From Warburgia ugandensis (lineage: Eukaryota; Streptophyta; Magnoliopsida; Canellales; Canellaceae): 64,000 nucleotides of DNA. The position numbers and the translations under genes were made by a program. The stretch spans positions 44,158,001 to 44,222,000 of the forward strand of contig CP141127.1 in the NCBI GenBank assembly GCA_035236585.1, given 5' to 3'. Each line of letters begins with the position of its first letter. Within the stretch, counting starts at the first letter, position 1. A model generated the notes under the pieces. It did not search any database and was not told where the DNA came from. It was given only the letters and a program-made list of their open reading frames with translations. Below are positions 34,220 through 46,109 of the stretch, piece after piece.

Positions 34220-36925
34220 TGATAGACCCATAATTATTACAATTAATAGCCCTAGAGATGACATTTTTAACCTTGAAATCACTTAATTTAACAATAGTTA
34301 GGGTCTATTTTATATTTTGTAGGATTAGGATAGAATTAAGCAATTCATGCAATTTTTTGCAATTTGAGAATCTAAAAAAAGCTACTCCATCATGCAAGAA
34401 ATTTTGCTGATCTAAATTTCAAAGGTTACAAGGGTATGATAAAATTTAAAAAGAATAAGTGGTCAAATCAAGTTGGTCAACATTTTGGATCATTAATCAA
34501 GCCTAGATTGAAACAGATGGCTCAAATCAATCCAAGATGAACTTTGAATGATTGAGATCAATTCTAAAAGTAGTGGGTTAAATTCCAAAATTGTTTAGGT
34601 ACAAAGGGTGTCTGTATCATCTTCATCACATTCCAAGATACACAAAGAAGTCAACACATTTTGCACCCTATGCACTTAATTTGAAAAGACCGTGCACATG
34701 AGTCCCACACACTCTCATTCTCATATACATAGAGGGCCCACCACTTAAGGATAGTACAATGATGGTTTGATAGAAAATGAGTTTTGATTGGAGTGCATAA
34801 TGTGTTGCACTAAAAAGGAGATATGTGGGGAAAGGGAGTGTAAAGAGGAGTTTTAGAAGTTTCCTAAAGTAAGACATGTTCTAGAGGATACGTTTTCTAA
34901 GAAGGTGGAGAGGAGGCTGCTTAGAGCATTTCCAAAAGAGAAGGTGGGCCACAATGCACATTGAAGTCTTAGGTTGGTGATGGTTTCCTAAAGAGATGTG
35001 GCTGGTTTCTATTTTAGGAAGGATGCTTGCATGTATTATTCAGAGGAGAGGATAGTTTTTAAAAGAGAAATAGGTTTCCTAACAAAGTGGAGCACAATTT
35101 TCTCAAATTGGAAACCAAATTTTGGAAGACAATTGCTATAGGAGCAAGCTATTTTGGTGAAGTGTTCTTAAGTGTTTAGGTTGGCCTGCATAGTAGAAGG
35201 TAATGAGGGTGGTTTTTTAACTAGGGGAACTTCCACAAGTTTAGGAAGTGTCTCTATTATAAATGCAGGATATAGACATTGAAGGTGTGTCCCTTCTCCT
35301 TGGCTAGATTCTTTACACACACTCTCTTAGGGATTGATTGCTACATGTTGGAAAGGTTGCTGGTCTTTTTTTGTTTTTGAAGGTCAACAGCAAGTTGGAG
35401 GAGTGTGTCTATTCATTTTTTTTGCAATAGGTACAAGTGTGACATCTTGCGCAAGATATTTTTAAGGTAATTAGGATAGTGAGTAGGTACTGGAAGACTT
35501 CTTTTGGCTGCTTTTCTTTCAAGGTAGCAACACCACTTTTTGTGGGGAAAATACTTAGGAGGGAAGACATCTTTAGGGAGGTGAAAAACATTCATGCTTG
35601 TTTCCCTTGGGAGTAGCAAGATGCACTATCTTAGAAGGCTAGTAGAGGGAATCAAGGAAGTGAGCTACTACTAGTTTAACCTTTTCAAGTAGTTTTGTCT
35701 AGTTCTTGTAGGTTTTTTTTTTTTTTTAAAGTTGCTGTTTGGAATGTCTCTCTCTCTCTCTATCGCTCTTGGATGTAATCTTCTTAGCTAGATGTTATTG
35801 TTTTCATGGCTATTCTCTTTTATGGTGGGTGACACACCATGGATGGATGATATCTCAAGTATTTCTTGGATTAGATGACATCTAAGGTTACTTTAATGCA
35901 TGACACATTGAGGAGATCTTAGGCAATCAATATGACTCGAGGAAGTCTTGTCTTTCTTTTCTTCATCATGTATAGTAATTATGTAAAGTTCAATTTCAAT
36001 AATGTTCTCAATCTTTTAGCTTAGTTTCAATAACTAGATTTCAAGTTTTTTTCTACTTGTTTAGATGCGTATGTAATTCCATGTTTTAGTTTAGTTTACA
36101 TGTTTGTTTTAGTATAGTTTAGGATTAGTGTTTATGCTAAGATTAGCTAATGATTAAGCTAAGATTGAAACCATCTTAGGATGGTTTTCCACTCATGGTA
36201 AACATGGTTAGAAATTAATGATAGTTTTTGGATATTTTTCTCATTAGATTTGAGTGTGCTTTTCAGCTTAATTATGAGTAGTTAGATCATCCATCTAGGG
36301 TGAGGGAGAGTAATATTATTCATGTTTAATTGATTGTTAGATTTAGCAATTTTAACTAACAATTTCAATGGTATGGCATACAATTGAATATATATATATA
36401 TATATGTAGTACTCCTTTTGTGGAAATTATGATGTATTTTCAATAGTTTAAAGACTTATTTATGTTTGAATGATAATTAGTATAATTCTTAGATAGTTTG
36501 TGATCATAAAAAATACAAGCTATGCTTTGGATTCTTAATAATTAAACTAGGAAAATCCTTAGAATTGAGAAAATATGAGAATTTAAACTTTTAATCCACA
36601 CATCTTCAATGTTGATATTCCACTGTTGTTATATTAACATGTGATAATTAAATCAATGATGCTTATAGATTAATGTTCATAATTAATAATGTGGTTGATT
36701 CTGAAACCCCTCATTTTATAATTTGGTGAGTTTATTCCTTTTTAGTATAATCAATAGTTAATTAGATATTCTTAATTGTTTCTCATTTCTTGGAAAGGTT
36801 ATGATAGTTTAATTTGGGATCCAATTAAAATTCTGAATTTTACATTAATTCCTTGAGGGATCAACCCATACTTGCAAATCTGTATTTCAATAGGCCAATG
36901 TGATTGCTATAATTTTAGACTAAGA
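34220..36925 (+). mobile_element. Family-3 LTR, probably solo
   Basis: It starts TGATAGACCC at 34220. 'TTTTTAACCTTGAAATCACTTAATT' landmarks align with 41480-41510 and 12460-12490. The end carries the GGGATCAACCC motif (36857-36867) shared by all Athila-type LTR ends here. A TATA-like TATTATAAATG is near 35255. No primer site follows, so I favour a solo or broken LTR. The right boundary is uncertain by tens of bases, and the flanks do not give a clear target duplication (GTATT on the left). Confidence 0.65.
36388..36405. repeat. (TA)n microsatellite, short
   Basis: An 18-bp alternating TA run in the family-3 LTR. Confidence 0.9.
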
Positions 36926-38400
36926 AGACATTTATTTTAGATTTTAATTGCTAAAAGGGGAGATGGGACAAGATACCAAGATTCCTAGGTGGTCATAGCA
37001 TACAAGCTAGTTGGAGTCATAACTAGAATACAAGTTGTCTTAACTATGGATTGTTTAGGGAATAAGTTTTCTCAATCTATTTACACTTGATATATTAGGG
37101 GAAGATGGTCAATGGAATAAGGAACTATAAACAATGTGCCATTTAAAAGTGTTTCTCGAGTTAGTATTTTCTTAGTTTTCTCTCTTCCTCTCTTCTAGTT
37201 TTAGTGTTGAAACTTAGCCTCATGTACATGAAAAGAAGAAAATCAGCCAAGGTGCCAATCTCAACTAGTAGTGGATCAAATAGAGGGTTTAAAATTTCAA
37301 TCCTTTACAAGGTATGTTCTTTTGATATTGATTCTAGTTTTAAATACTAATTCAAATGGTATAAGTATGATCAAATTGAGTTTTCTAAAGTTCTTCATTC
37401 AAATTGAGAATAGTTATCAACCTTCCACATGTTTTCCAATAGTATGAACCTAATCTCTTGATATGAAAGTCCTAATGCATTTTCTTTAGGTGGAAACTCT
37501 GAAGTTACCAATAAAGGATAGGTCCCATGATCATATCATAAACATCTAAAAACAAAAAAATGCATAGCCAATGACCATAAGAGCCATGTTATGTTAGGAA
37601 CTTCCATGTTTTGAGTGCCCACCATATGTCAATCATCATTTAGTGGATCCATATCATGTTGATGGGATATCCATTTTGCATGACTCCAAAACCATGTGAT
37701 TAGTTGTTAATGTCACTAAATCTAAAGGTACAGATCCACACATATCTCAATGCAACCTGAAAGTTGTGTTTCCCCCTAAATTGTAATAATGACAATCTTT
37801 ATAGTTGGTCTCATAATAAAACACTGATATCAACATGATAGTAGCATATGGTGGGACCTGGAACTAAATATCTAAACTACCACTATTTCTTAGAAGAGTA
37901 TGGCAATACCTTTAATTGATCAAACTTGTGCATTTGATTTTTTGAACTTTGAATGACTACTACTAAATAAATAGTGAGAATTGGATGAGCGCAAGATAAA
38001 AAGAATGTGATTTTGATCATAGCACATGGGGAATAACAAATAAGAAGCTAGCTTTTGAGATGCTAAAAACCATACAATCACCTCAATGTTGGCTTATAAG
38101 ATGCAAAGAAATTAGAAGGTGGGGTGCATCATAGAAAGTGAGGTGCACAATAACAAATTACTGTTGTCACTATATTATTAAAGATCTTAGAGTGAATCCC
38201 TATAACAGCTAGTGTTCATCAACAAACAAAGAAGTAGCTACCACATTTTTTGTAGATGGTAACTTCTTTTAAGAATCCCTAAAATGGATAAATCATGTAG
38301 AATTTATGCATTTGAATGATCCTAACCACTTGTTTCTTATCTTTGAGAAAATTTAAAAATTCAATGGCTCTAATTTTCAACTTCTATGACATAGGCTATA
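36926..38400. other. Unrecognised sequence, possible internal region of an old element
   Basis: A+T-rich. A short plus-strand open stretch from about 37217 ('MYMKRRKSAKVPISTSSGSN') is basic and Ser-rich like some retroelement gag starts, but no capsid or pol motif follows. The remainder to 38400 has no ORF. It continues at 41047-41438 once the solo LTR at 38401-41041 is taken out. Confidence 0.35.
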
Positions 38401-41041
38401 TGTGATGACCCGGGTTTTTATATGATGCAAATTTGATAAAAAGTCGAGATCTCTTATTTTATAAATATGAAATGCATGAAAATCTGTTTGTTTTGGAAAA
38501 CAATCTTTCGTAAAAACCCCGAGTGTCAAAACACATTTTCAAATTGTCTAGCCATGGCAAAGTTTTAAATCAACATTATTCCCAAGAAAGTGTTAGCCAC
38601 AGCCTCAGCTATAGAGAGTAACTACAATCAAGTAACATTGAAAGATAAGGTAAGGGTTTACTTACTTTGCACTTAGTCTCGGTGTCTTCTGTCACAGGCG
38701 TACCTTGTCCTTAAGTGTTTACTTTGTGTCTAAAAAATGTTGAGGATTGGGTGAGTATATACTATACTCAGTAGGAGTCTATCACTACTAGTTTTATAAT
38801 GCATGTGATGTTTAAAATCATATGCTTCTTTCAAAACATGTGCATGTCTGAATACTCAAGTTCATTATCGAGATTAAAAACTATCACCAAATTGGAATAT
38901 TTACGACTTAAGGAAATCACATAATCCAAGTCGAAAGTATCATATATATATATATATATATATCATAACATAATGATATGCATAAGATGCTTCATTGAAT
39001 CCAACTCATGGATATCTAGTATGGTATGGTCGACCAACCTCATATGATGTCATATGCAATGCAAATAAGTCCACAAAACCATAAGGTTCAACTATGCCCA
39101 CGACCTCGCCACCATGTAGTCCCCGGGTACTTGAGGACACTCAGTCATAGCTGCAATGGGGCCTATGACACGTCAACCCAGTGTCGTGACACCAGTGGTA
39201 GCCCCCTGTACCACATGTAGTCGACGTAGGGACGTTGCCCTTTTTGGGCGTGGTACCCATCCACCTAATAGTGGTAGAGGCTGGAGGCCAACCCAAACTT
39301 CTTGGCATAGCGCCCACGAGCTTATCAGCCCAAATCATAATCAGATCAAATAAGCGAAAACCTCTTTTTCAAAACCTGTCCTCTTTAGGTCCCTCACAAC
39401 TGCCTACCCAGTGTCGTTTGGGCACTCCAGCGTCTTTTGGTAACCCTCAAGGACATGCAGTCTTTAAAAAACTCAATGCTTCACAAATCATGTCATGTAT
39501 GCAATTGTTTGTAAAACATATCTATGCATAATGTATATGCAATTATTTGCAAAACATATCTATGCATAAAGAATTTTTCATATGTATGCTGAATTAAGTC
39601 AGCTAAATAAGTCATATACATAAAACATGTATTCTCAAAACATTCATGGCTCTTTTAAAAAGTCTAGTAGCGATAGAGCACCTACCTGGCTAAGTCGCAC
39701 TAACCCCTTTGTCCTCGTATGCTCCTAACCATGGTTTGGGGAATCAAGGTTAGTTTGGCCTATCTTTTATAGGTTTTAGAGTGGTTGGTCTTATTACTTA
39801 GGCATTAAGGGTTCATCCCCATGCCTATGGGTGTCCTAAGGTCCTAATTGGGCCTTGGTATCATCAGTTTTCCAAAGGTCTAGTGGCCACGCGCCACCAT
39901 CCTATTCTAAGGATCATGCCCACCTTTAATTGGGCCTTGATCTAGGATTTTATAGTTTGGGTGTGTTTGCATCGTCGACACGAACACAACGCCTTTTGCG
40001 GCGCCTCAATCGAAGCTCTAGATCTCAAGTTATAAGCTTTTTAGTATCACATGTGCATAAGGGCCTTTAAGAGGTGAAAATCCAGAATGCTAGCGCGCTG
40101 CGCGTCAGCTGCATGCGCCCCACCGAGACTTTAAGAGGTGGAAATCCCAGAATGCTAGCAAGTTACGTGTCAGCGGCATGCGCCCCAGCAAGCGTGTCTG
40201 CAGACACGTTGGATTTCCACCCCGGTTTTTCATTTTGTGGGCGCGTCCACGGACGCGCCCATTTGGTTCTCTCGAATGCGGATGACGCGTTTCGTCCAGG
40301 GGGGACATTTTGTTCGTTGGGGGACCGAGGCATCCTTGGGACGCCCTAGTTTGACCCTGTCGATCTAGTGCAGCCCAGGGATCGTCCCTGGTCCTTTGTG
40401 ATGTTCTAGAGCCTGCTTTTGCATGATTTTTCATGCAAAAACTTAGGGAAACTGAGCCTAGGACTACTGTAAAGATAGGTTTTGAGGGATTTTGGGCATA
40501 CCTGGCTCGTTGCTGGGTTTTTCTCCACGTTTCTCCGCTTGGTTGCTTCTTCAAAACAGGTTTTTCCCAAGCTTTTGGGCTGCCATTAGAGGTGCCCAAG
40601 AGCTCTATTTATAGAGCAATAAGAGGGTTCTGGAGGGGGCTCTCACCGCCCTTGAATGGCGGTGGAGAAACCTCCAGAATGGTGGTGATTTCTCCTCCAA
40701 TCACCGCCGTTCTAGAACCCTCTAGGAGGTTGAAGATGAGGGGTGCCCGTATCAAAATGGGCCCCTGTGTTTTGCAGGCTAAATCCGTTTTTTAGTGAAA
40801 ATTATATTTTTGCCCCTGAACTTCAAAGGGCAATAACTTGCTCATTTTAACTCCGTTTTGGGTGATTTTGGTCTTGTTGGATTCCTTTTTCCGAGACGCA
40901 CCTAATGGTGCCATTTTCAGGACCAAATTTCTAGGTTAAGTTAAGGTGAATAGTGAAATGACCAAAATACCCTTATCTTCAAAAACTGAACTTTTCATTG
41001 CTAACTTGGGATTTTAATGTTACAAAATTGGAGTCATTACA
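38401..41041 (-). mobile_element. Solo LTR, family 1 (2641 bp), CTATA target duplication
   Basis: It starts TGTGATGACCCGGG and ends GTCATTACA, with CTATA at 38396-38400 and 41042-41046. From about 38690 it runs parallel to 9813-12417 with high similarity, including 'GAGCACCTACCTG', the GC-rich island (40080-40400), the promoter hairpin (40676-40713) and TATA (40606-40615). The first 290 bp differ from the other copies, which suggests a recombinant or subfamily end. An AT run lies at 38943-38963. Confidence 0.93.
40606..40713 (-). promoter_or_regulatory. LTR promoter: TATA and upstream hairpin
   Basis: The symmetric CTATTTATAG (40606-40615) is followed, upstream in the minus sense, by AGAATGGTGGTGATT and AATCACCGCCGTTCT arms (40676-40713) around TCTCCTCC. 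Base changes in the arms relative to the 12060 hairpin mostly keep pairing potential. Confidence 0.5.
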
Positions 41042-41046
41042 CTATA

Positions 41047-41438
41047 AGCATCCAATGGTCTTGAAATTTAATGCATCCTATGCTAGGCATTCTAAATACG
41101 ATGAATGGTTTGGATATTTCAAACAAAGTTACCCTCTATGTAAAAGTGGGGCATCAGTATTTGATGGTCATGAAATTTGGTATTCATGCTATCCAAGGCA
41201 TTTTGAGCATGAGAAGAAGTCAATGTCCTACTTTTTATGCATAGTGAAACTTTGTTTTGTAGGTTGAATCCATTCATCATGTTTACAATATCTTAGATAG
41301 GTTAGATATGAATTTTAATGTTCAGTGGATGCTTTTAGCTTATGTTTCAATGAGTAGAAAATAGTGGACATCTATTTTTCATTAAGTTTTTTAAAAGGCC
41401 CATTACAAGCTACGATCATTCAAATTGACACTGGAAAA
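41047..41438. other. Unrecognised sequence, right part of the split target
   Basis: This continues 36926-38400. A plus-strand open stretch encodes 'KYDEWFGYFKQSYPLCKSG' and 'GHEIWYSCYPRHFEHEK', which looks protein-like (aromatic, Cys) but which I cannot assign. It ends at 41267, and the family-3 LTR starts at 41439. Confidence 0.35.
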
Positions 41439-42040
41439 TGACATATATAGAAACATTACATATATACCTTTCTATTTAGAAAGTTTTAGCCCCAAAAATC
41501 ACTTAATTATTACTAATTAGGGTTAAGTATACTATTTTGCATGTCTAGGCTACAAATGAAAAATGCACAAACTTTCCAATTTTGCCCCTAAAAGAGTAAT
41601 TTCACCTTCCAAGCTAAACATAGGTCACAAGTACCAAAAAATAAAGTCCTAGAGGTTTAAGATAATCATTGCTTATCACTATCGAAGTTAGAAACCCTGT
41701 GCATGGCTCCTACTCAAATGAGGGTGAAAAGGTGGCAAATTCTCCCTTCATGAATGCTTGCATACATTTCACCACCATAGGAAAATTATGGAAGAAATTC
41801 AATTCACATACAATGAGGTCATTTTAAATAAAAGCATCTCACAAATAAAAGAAGAATGGAACCCATATAAAGAATTTTTACTTATTTTCTCTCTCATACT
41901 GAACCAAAAAAAGAAAACCATCCAATGATAGGACGTCTTATCCATGCAAGGGTGGTGAGACCTACTTGGTACCACATGAAATACATGAAGAAACCTCTAA
42001 GAAATCATGGCCATTCATTATAAGGCAATACAATCCAACA
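41439..42040 (+). mobile_element. 5' LTR (family 3) of the plus-strand Athila-type element, segment 1
   Basis: It starts TGACATATATAG and aligns with 8137/12423-13000. The LTR continues at 48873 after the element at 42041-48867, then at 52624 after the short family-2 LTR. The three pieces sum to about 3.8 kb and lead into the primer site at 53471. Confidence 0.75.
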
Positions 42041-44330
42041 TGTTGATGTTTTCCGCAAGTGCACGGGCTATTGTAGTATAGCTATGCAAATATGGGTTGA
42101 ACCCACAGGGACTCACTTTAAGTGGAGTTTTTAATAAAATTTAATTAATTGAAACTTGAAGAGAATAACAAAACTAACCTAACCATTCAGATTTATTCAA
42201 ATGATGCACTTTAAATAACTTTCAATTCCAGAAAACAAAATAAAACCAATCAAAACATCTCAGAATCACACTGTCCATGGATGGCATTGTCCCTAGATAA
42301 TACTGTCAAAAGATGGATAACATAAAGCTTAAATGGAACAAGGACACAGATGTAAATAAGCAGAGGATACAGATGTAATTAAATAGGGGACGCAGATGTA
42401 ATTAATGAAAATGAATAGAAATGTCATTGCATTTAAAATAGAAGGGCAAAATTGGAATTCTTTTCAAAATCTGGTTTTTAACAAAAACCAGACGAAAACT
42501 CAATGAAGAAGATGACTGGTGAATGGAGGAGATGGATCCAGAGGAGGGAGAAGAGAGCAACAACGCAGAAGGAAAACCCGGTTTGGGTTTCCTTCTCTGA
42601 GATGTCCGAAAGCGAGAAAAACGCCAGATGACGCAGAGACACCATAGATGATGACGCCTAGCTGGTAGTGATCTGGGTGTAGCACATCTGTGAATCGCCT
42701 GTGCCACAGCCAATGATCTGCGTCCGATGAGGAAAAAAAATGCCTTTTCTGGGCTGCTTCTGGTGTTTGGAATGTGGAGCCGCCTTGTTCTTGGCCAGTG
42801 ATGTATGTCAGATTCCTAGTCTAGTTTCTGGGTAATGGAGACGACGCTTGCTCTGGGGCTAATCGTCTACAGCAGTGGAAAAGTGCCACCTTTTCTGAGG
42901 ATGGGGCATCCCACTAGTTCGTATGGAGCAAAGGAAACTAGAGAAGATGGTGGGGGTGAAGGAAGTAGAAGGAGAATTGGAGAAGGGAGAGAACGGAGGG
43001 GTTGCCGGTGTGGTGGACTGGACTCGGCAGACGATGAACTGGGGAGACTGTGAGAATGAATGGAAACTAGAACTAGAAGAAAGGGAAACAAAAGAGGTAC
43101 TAGAAGAAACAAAGAGGAAGATGGTGAGAGAGAGATGTGCTGGATGAGACAGAACAAAGTTGGACTTGGGCGTTGGTTATGGGTGGAGGAGAAACTTTGG
43201 TGTGTTATTTAGCTGAGAATAAGGGAGAGAGTGGGCTTAACAAGATAAAAATGACGCCTTAGGTCTGGGCGTCGTCTGGAACGAAGCTGGCTCTTGCCTG
43301 GATATGTGAAGATGGATGATGAGGGCTTTGGAACAGCTAGGTGTAATGAGTGAAAGAGATGAGAGAGGTGTCGAAAACGTAGCTGAGAAAGGAAGAAACT
43401 AGTAGGAAAGGTGGGGATGGTGCCTTAAACAAATGGAAAGCTGGATGTTGAAGATGAATAGATGGTTGTGAACATGAAATAGATATGGGTAAGCAAGAGA
43501 ACTCTGCACAACAAGGAAAATAAAGTGACAAGTAAAACAACTAAAGAACTCCAAAAACTCCAAAACAAGACTCCCCCTCCCCAATATGGTTTCCTCTCTT
43601 TATAGCTTTTGCATCTCCTTGTTTTTCTCCACTCCTTCCTTATCTTCCCAACTCCTTCTTGAAGAGATAAATCCCTTTCAAGAAACTTTATCCTCTACAA
43701 ATTTAGGATTCTTGTCATTAGTAATTCTTATCCAATTTGGACTCTTCTCATCTTGATATGCACTGTTAATCATAGATCTGAGCCATCCGACCCTCCTTTT
43801 GTTGATCTGCAAAAATAAAGACTAAATTAGAATAATCAAACAGTACATTAATCCTTTAATAAGCTCGAATGATTATCTAACCATTGATTAAGGTCTAGAT
43901 AGATAATCAAGCTAAAATTTGAAATTTGGACAATTAGATGACCTAATTGAATGCTAAACTAGGGGTCTTTTAGCCAAAATTAAGCACTTAATTCCTTGAA
44001 GTGATAAATCCCTTTTAGGAAACTTTATCCTCTACAAATTTAGGATTCTTGTCATTAGTAATTCTTATCCAATTTGGACTCTTCTCATCTTGATATGCAC
44101 TATTAATCATATATCTGAGCCATCCGACCCTCCTTTTGTTGATCTGCAAAAATAAAGACTAAATTAGAATAATCAAACAGTACATTAATGCTTTAATAAG
44201 CTCGAATGATTATCTAACCATTGATTAAGGTCTAGATAGATAATCAAGCTAAAATTTGAAATGTGGACGATTAGATGACCTAATTGAATGCTAAACTAGG
44301 GGTCTTTTAGCCAAAATTAAGCACTTAATA
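42041..44330 (-). mobile_element. 3' LTR (family 5) with a 337-bp internal tandem duplication
   Basis: On the plus strand it runs TGTTGATGTTTTCC to CACTTAATA. 42894-43660 matches 47770-48535, and 43995-44330 matches 48536-48867. The 337-bp unit at 43658-43994 is an extra copy of the terminal part. A sense-strand TATA (CTATAAAG) lies at about 43608-43601, and its partner at about 48480-48473. A PPT-like GACGGGTG (minus, 44338-44331) abuts the LTR start. Confidence 0.85.
43658..44330. repeat. Tandem duplication, unit 337 bp
   Basis: 43658-43994 and 43995-44330 are nearly identical, both carrying 'GATAAATCCC', 'TTTAGGATTCTTGTC', 'CCATCCGACCCTCC' and 'GCACTTAA'. The 5' LTR of the same element has one unit, so duplication followed insertion or occurred in this copy only. 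Confidence 0.93.
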
Positions 44331-46109
44331 CACCCGTCAACTAGCATTTTGCTAGTCCTAAGCAAAACATGCAGACAACTATTTTACACAAAACTTGTAC
44401 AAAGTGCCACTTTCATAGGTATTCACGATTGCATTTAGCACATGCAACAAGCCTTTGAACCCCTAGGTTACTCCTAGTGGACGGGTTAGGCCTCGTGAGG
44501 GTTTGTAGTGAATATACCCACAATTTTCAAAAAATTGAGTCCCCTATTTTATCTCAGAGAATCCTCATTCATTAGCAAATTAACTAGTTTTTCACAACTT
44601 AATGAAGAGGATTTGAAAATTTTACACACCATACACATAGTAAAGACATTTTATTTGAGCTATTTCTCAGAGTGCATATGTGTGTGTGTTCAGTCACATA
44701 AATCTTGACTTCTAATTGGATATGCTTACATTCCATTGGAAATATGCTTTGACCTCAAATCCTCACAGGTATAAGCTCAGAAATAAAACTCTCAGATAAG
44801 GGGTTAGATATTTTGCTCATTATGTGACCTAATCCAACAAACTGATGGTTCACATATTTCTTTTAACGCTCATGAGACAAAGGAAAGTGATCCCTAGGAG
44901 TGGATGTTATCACCAAGAATATTGGGAGTCTTTTACTTTAATTCTTTCTTTTTATCTCCTCTTTAAGGCTATGTCCACCTAAGATCAATAGGTCTTTAAT
45001 TAAGAGGAAATGTAGGCTTAGGATAGCTTTTAGAAAAGAAAGGTATAAAGACTTCAAAGGTTCAAAATTGAGTAGATGACTTCAATGGATATATGTAGGA
45101 CAACCTTTCTTTTTGGTTCGTATTTGAAGTGAATTTCTCTTTCAACTTTTGGTCTTTCTTTCTTTTTCTTTTTTTCATTTCTTTTTTTGAGTTCATATTC
45201 TTCTTTGGAAGAAAGACAACTAATTTTTTCTCACTTCTTTGACTTTTTGTCCTATTTTTGAACATTTTTCTACTCTACTCATTTTGAAGATGGGTAATGG
45301 TTACTTATTTTAATGGGTTATTCTGGGTTAAGGTGAATGGGTTTAAGAAAGAAAAGGCTTAATAACAGGCTCAAAAGGCTAACTAGTGGTATACTATATT
45401 GGGTAGGTTTTATGTCTCTGGGTTGAGCAAGGATGGCCTGTATCATTTCCTAGGTTTCCTAAAGCCTATTAGATTCAATAAATTTCTAGAATTAAAGCTA
45501 TTACTCCTATTTATTCTTGATGTTTAACCAAAACAAGGATAACAGGATCACACTAATGTATGTACATTGAAGAAATTATGGAAGCACTTATAACCCTCTC
45601 AAAGAAGATAGTCTCAATCTCTTACTAGGTTATAGGTCTCCACTGATTTTCCTCAATGTCTCTAAGTCATACCTCTATATTAGTCCTAATTATATGCTAT
45701 GTGTAAATGGTTTCCGAGAATTAACTTTCATAAAATGCTTCAACACATGAATGACATGCAAAAATAATCATATGCATTCCCATTAAGAGGTGAAAATAGT
45801 ATATTTACTAAATCTTGAACATTCAATTCTCATCACAGTAAGGGAACTCTACTTAAAAAAACTTTTTGTTTTTTTCAAATTTTTTTATTTTTACTCAAGA
45901 AAACTCAAAATCTCTAGTGCATCTACACCCCCTAAGCTGAATGAAACATTGTCCCTAATGTTTGTAAACATAGGATTCTATACGAAAGTTGAGAGATGTA
46001 AACTCTAAACCCTTGGGTTGCCTCCCAAAAAGCGTTAAGTTTAATATCTTCAGCTAGACGTAATGATGAGTGCAATGATGATATGTTGTAAGGCTCCTGG
46101 AGTGGTACT
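44331..46109 (-). other. 3' untranslated region of the Tat/Athila-type element
   Basis: Noncoding on the sense strand between the integrase stop codon at 46110 and the polypurine tract at 44338-44331. It includes a pyrimidine-rich patch at 45100-45260 (plus strand), hence Lys/Glu-rich open frames on the minus strand that I regard as compositional. No env-like ORF was recognised. Confidence 0.6.

Noticed and set aside
40105-40599. 164-codon minus-strand ORF, longest in the window
   Set aside because: It lies inside a family-1 solo LTR, and the equivalent region at 11480-11960 does not keep the frame. It is probably compositional.
42061-42110. Possible tRNA-Asp gene fragment
   Set aside because: Only the 5' and T-arm-like segments are present, and the same arrangement recurs at several LTR ends. 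I report it as an LTR motif and not as an RNA gene.
45062-45265. Lys/Glu-rich minus-strand ORF (similar ones at 51645-51884)
   Set aside because: Both are translations of pyrimidine-rich tracts (CTTT, TTTC) in untranslated or LTR DNA.
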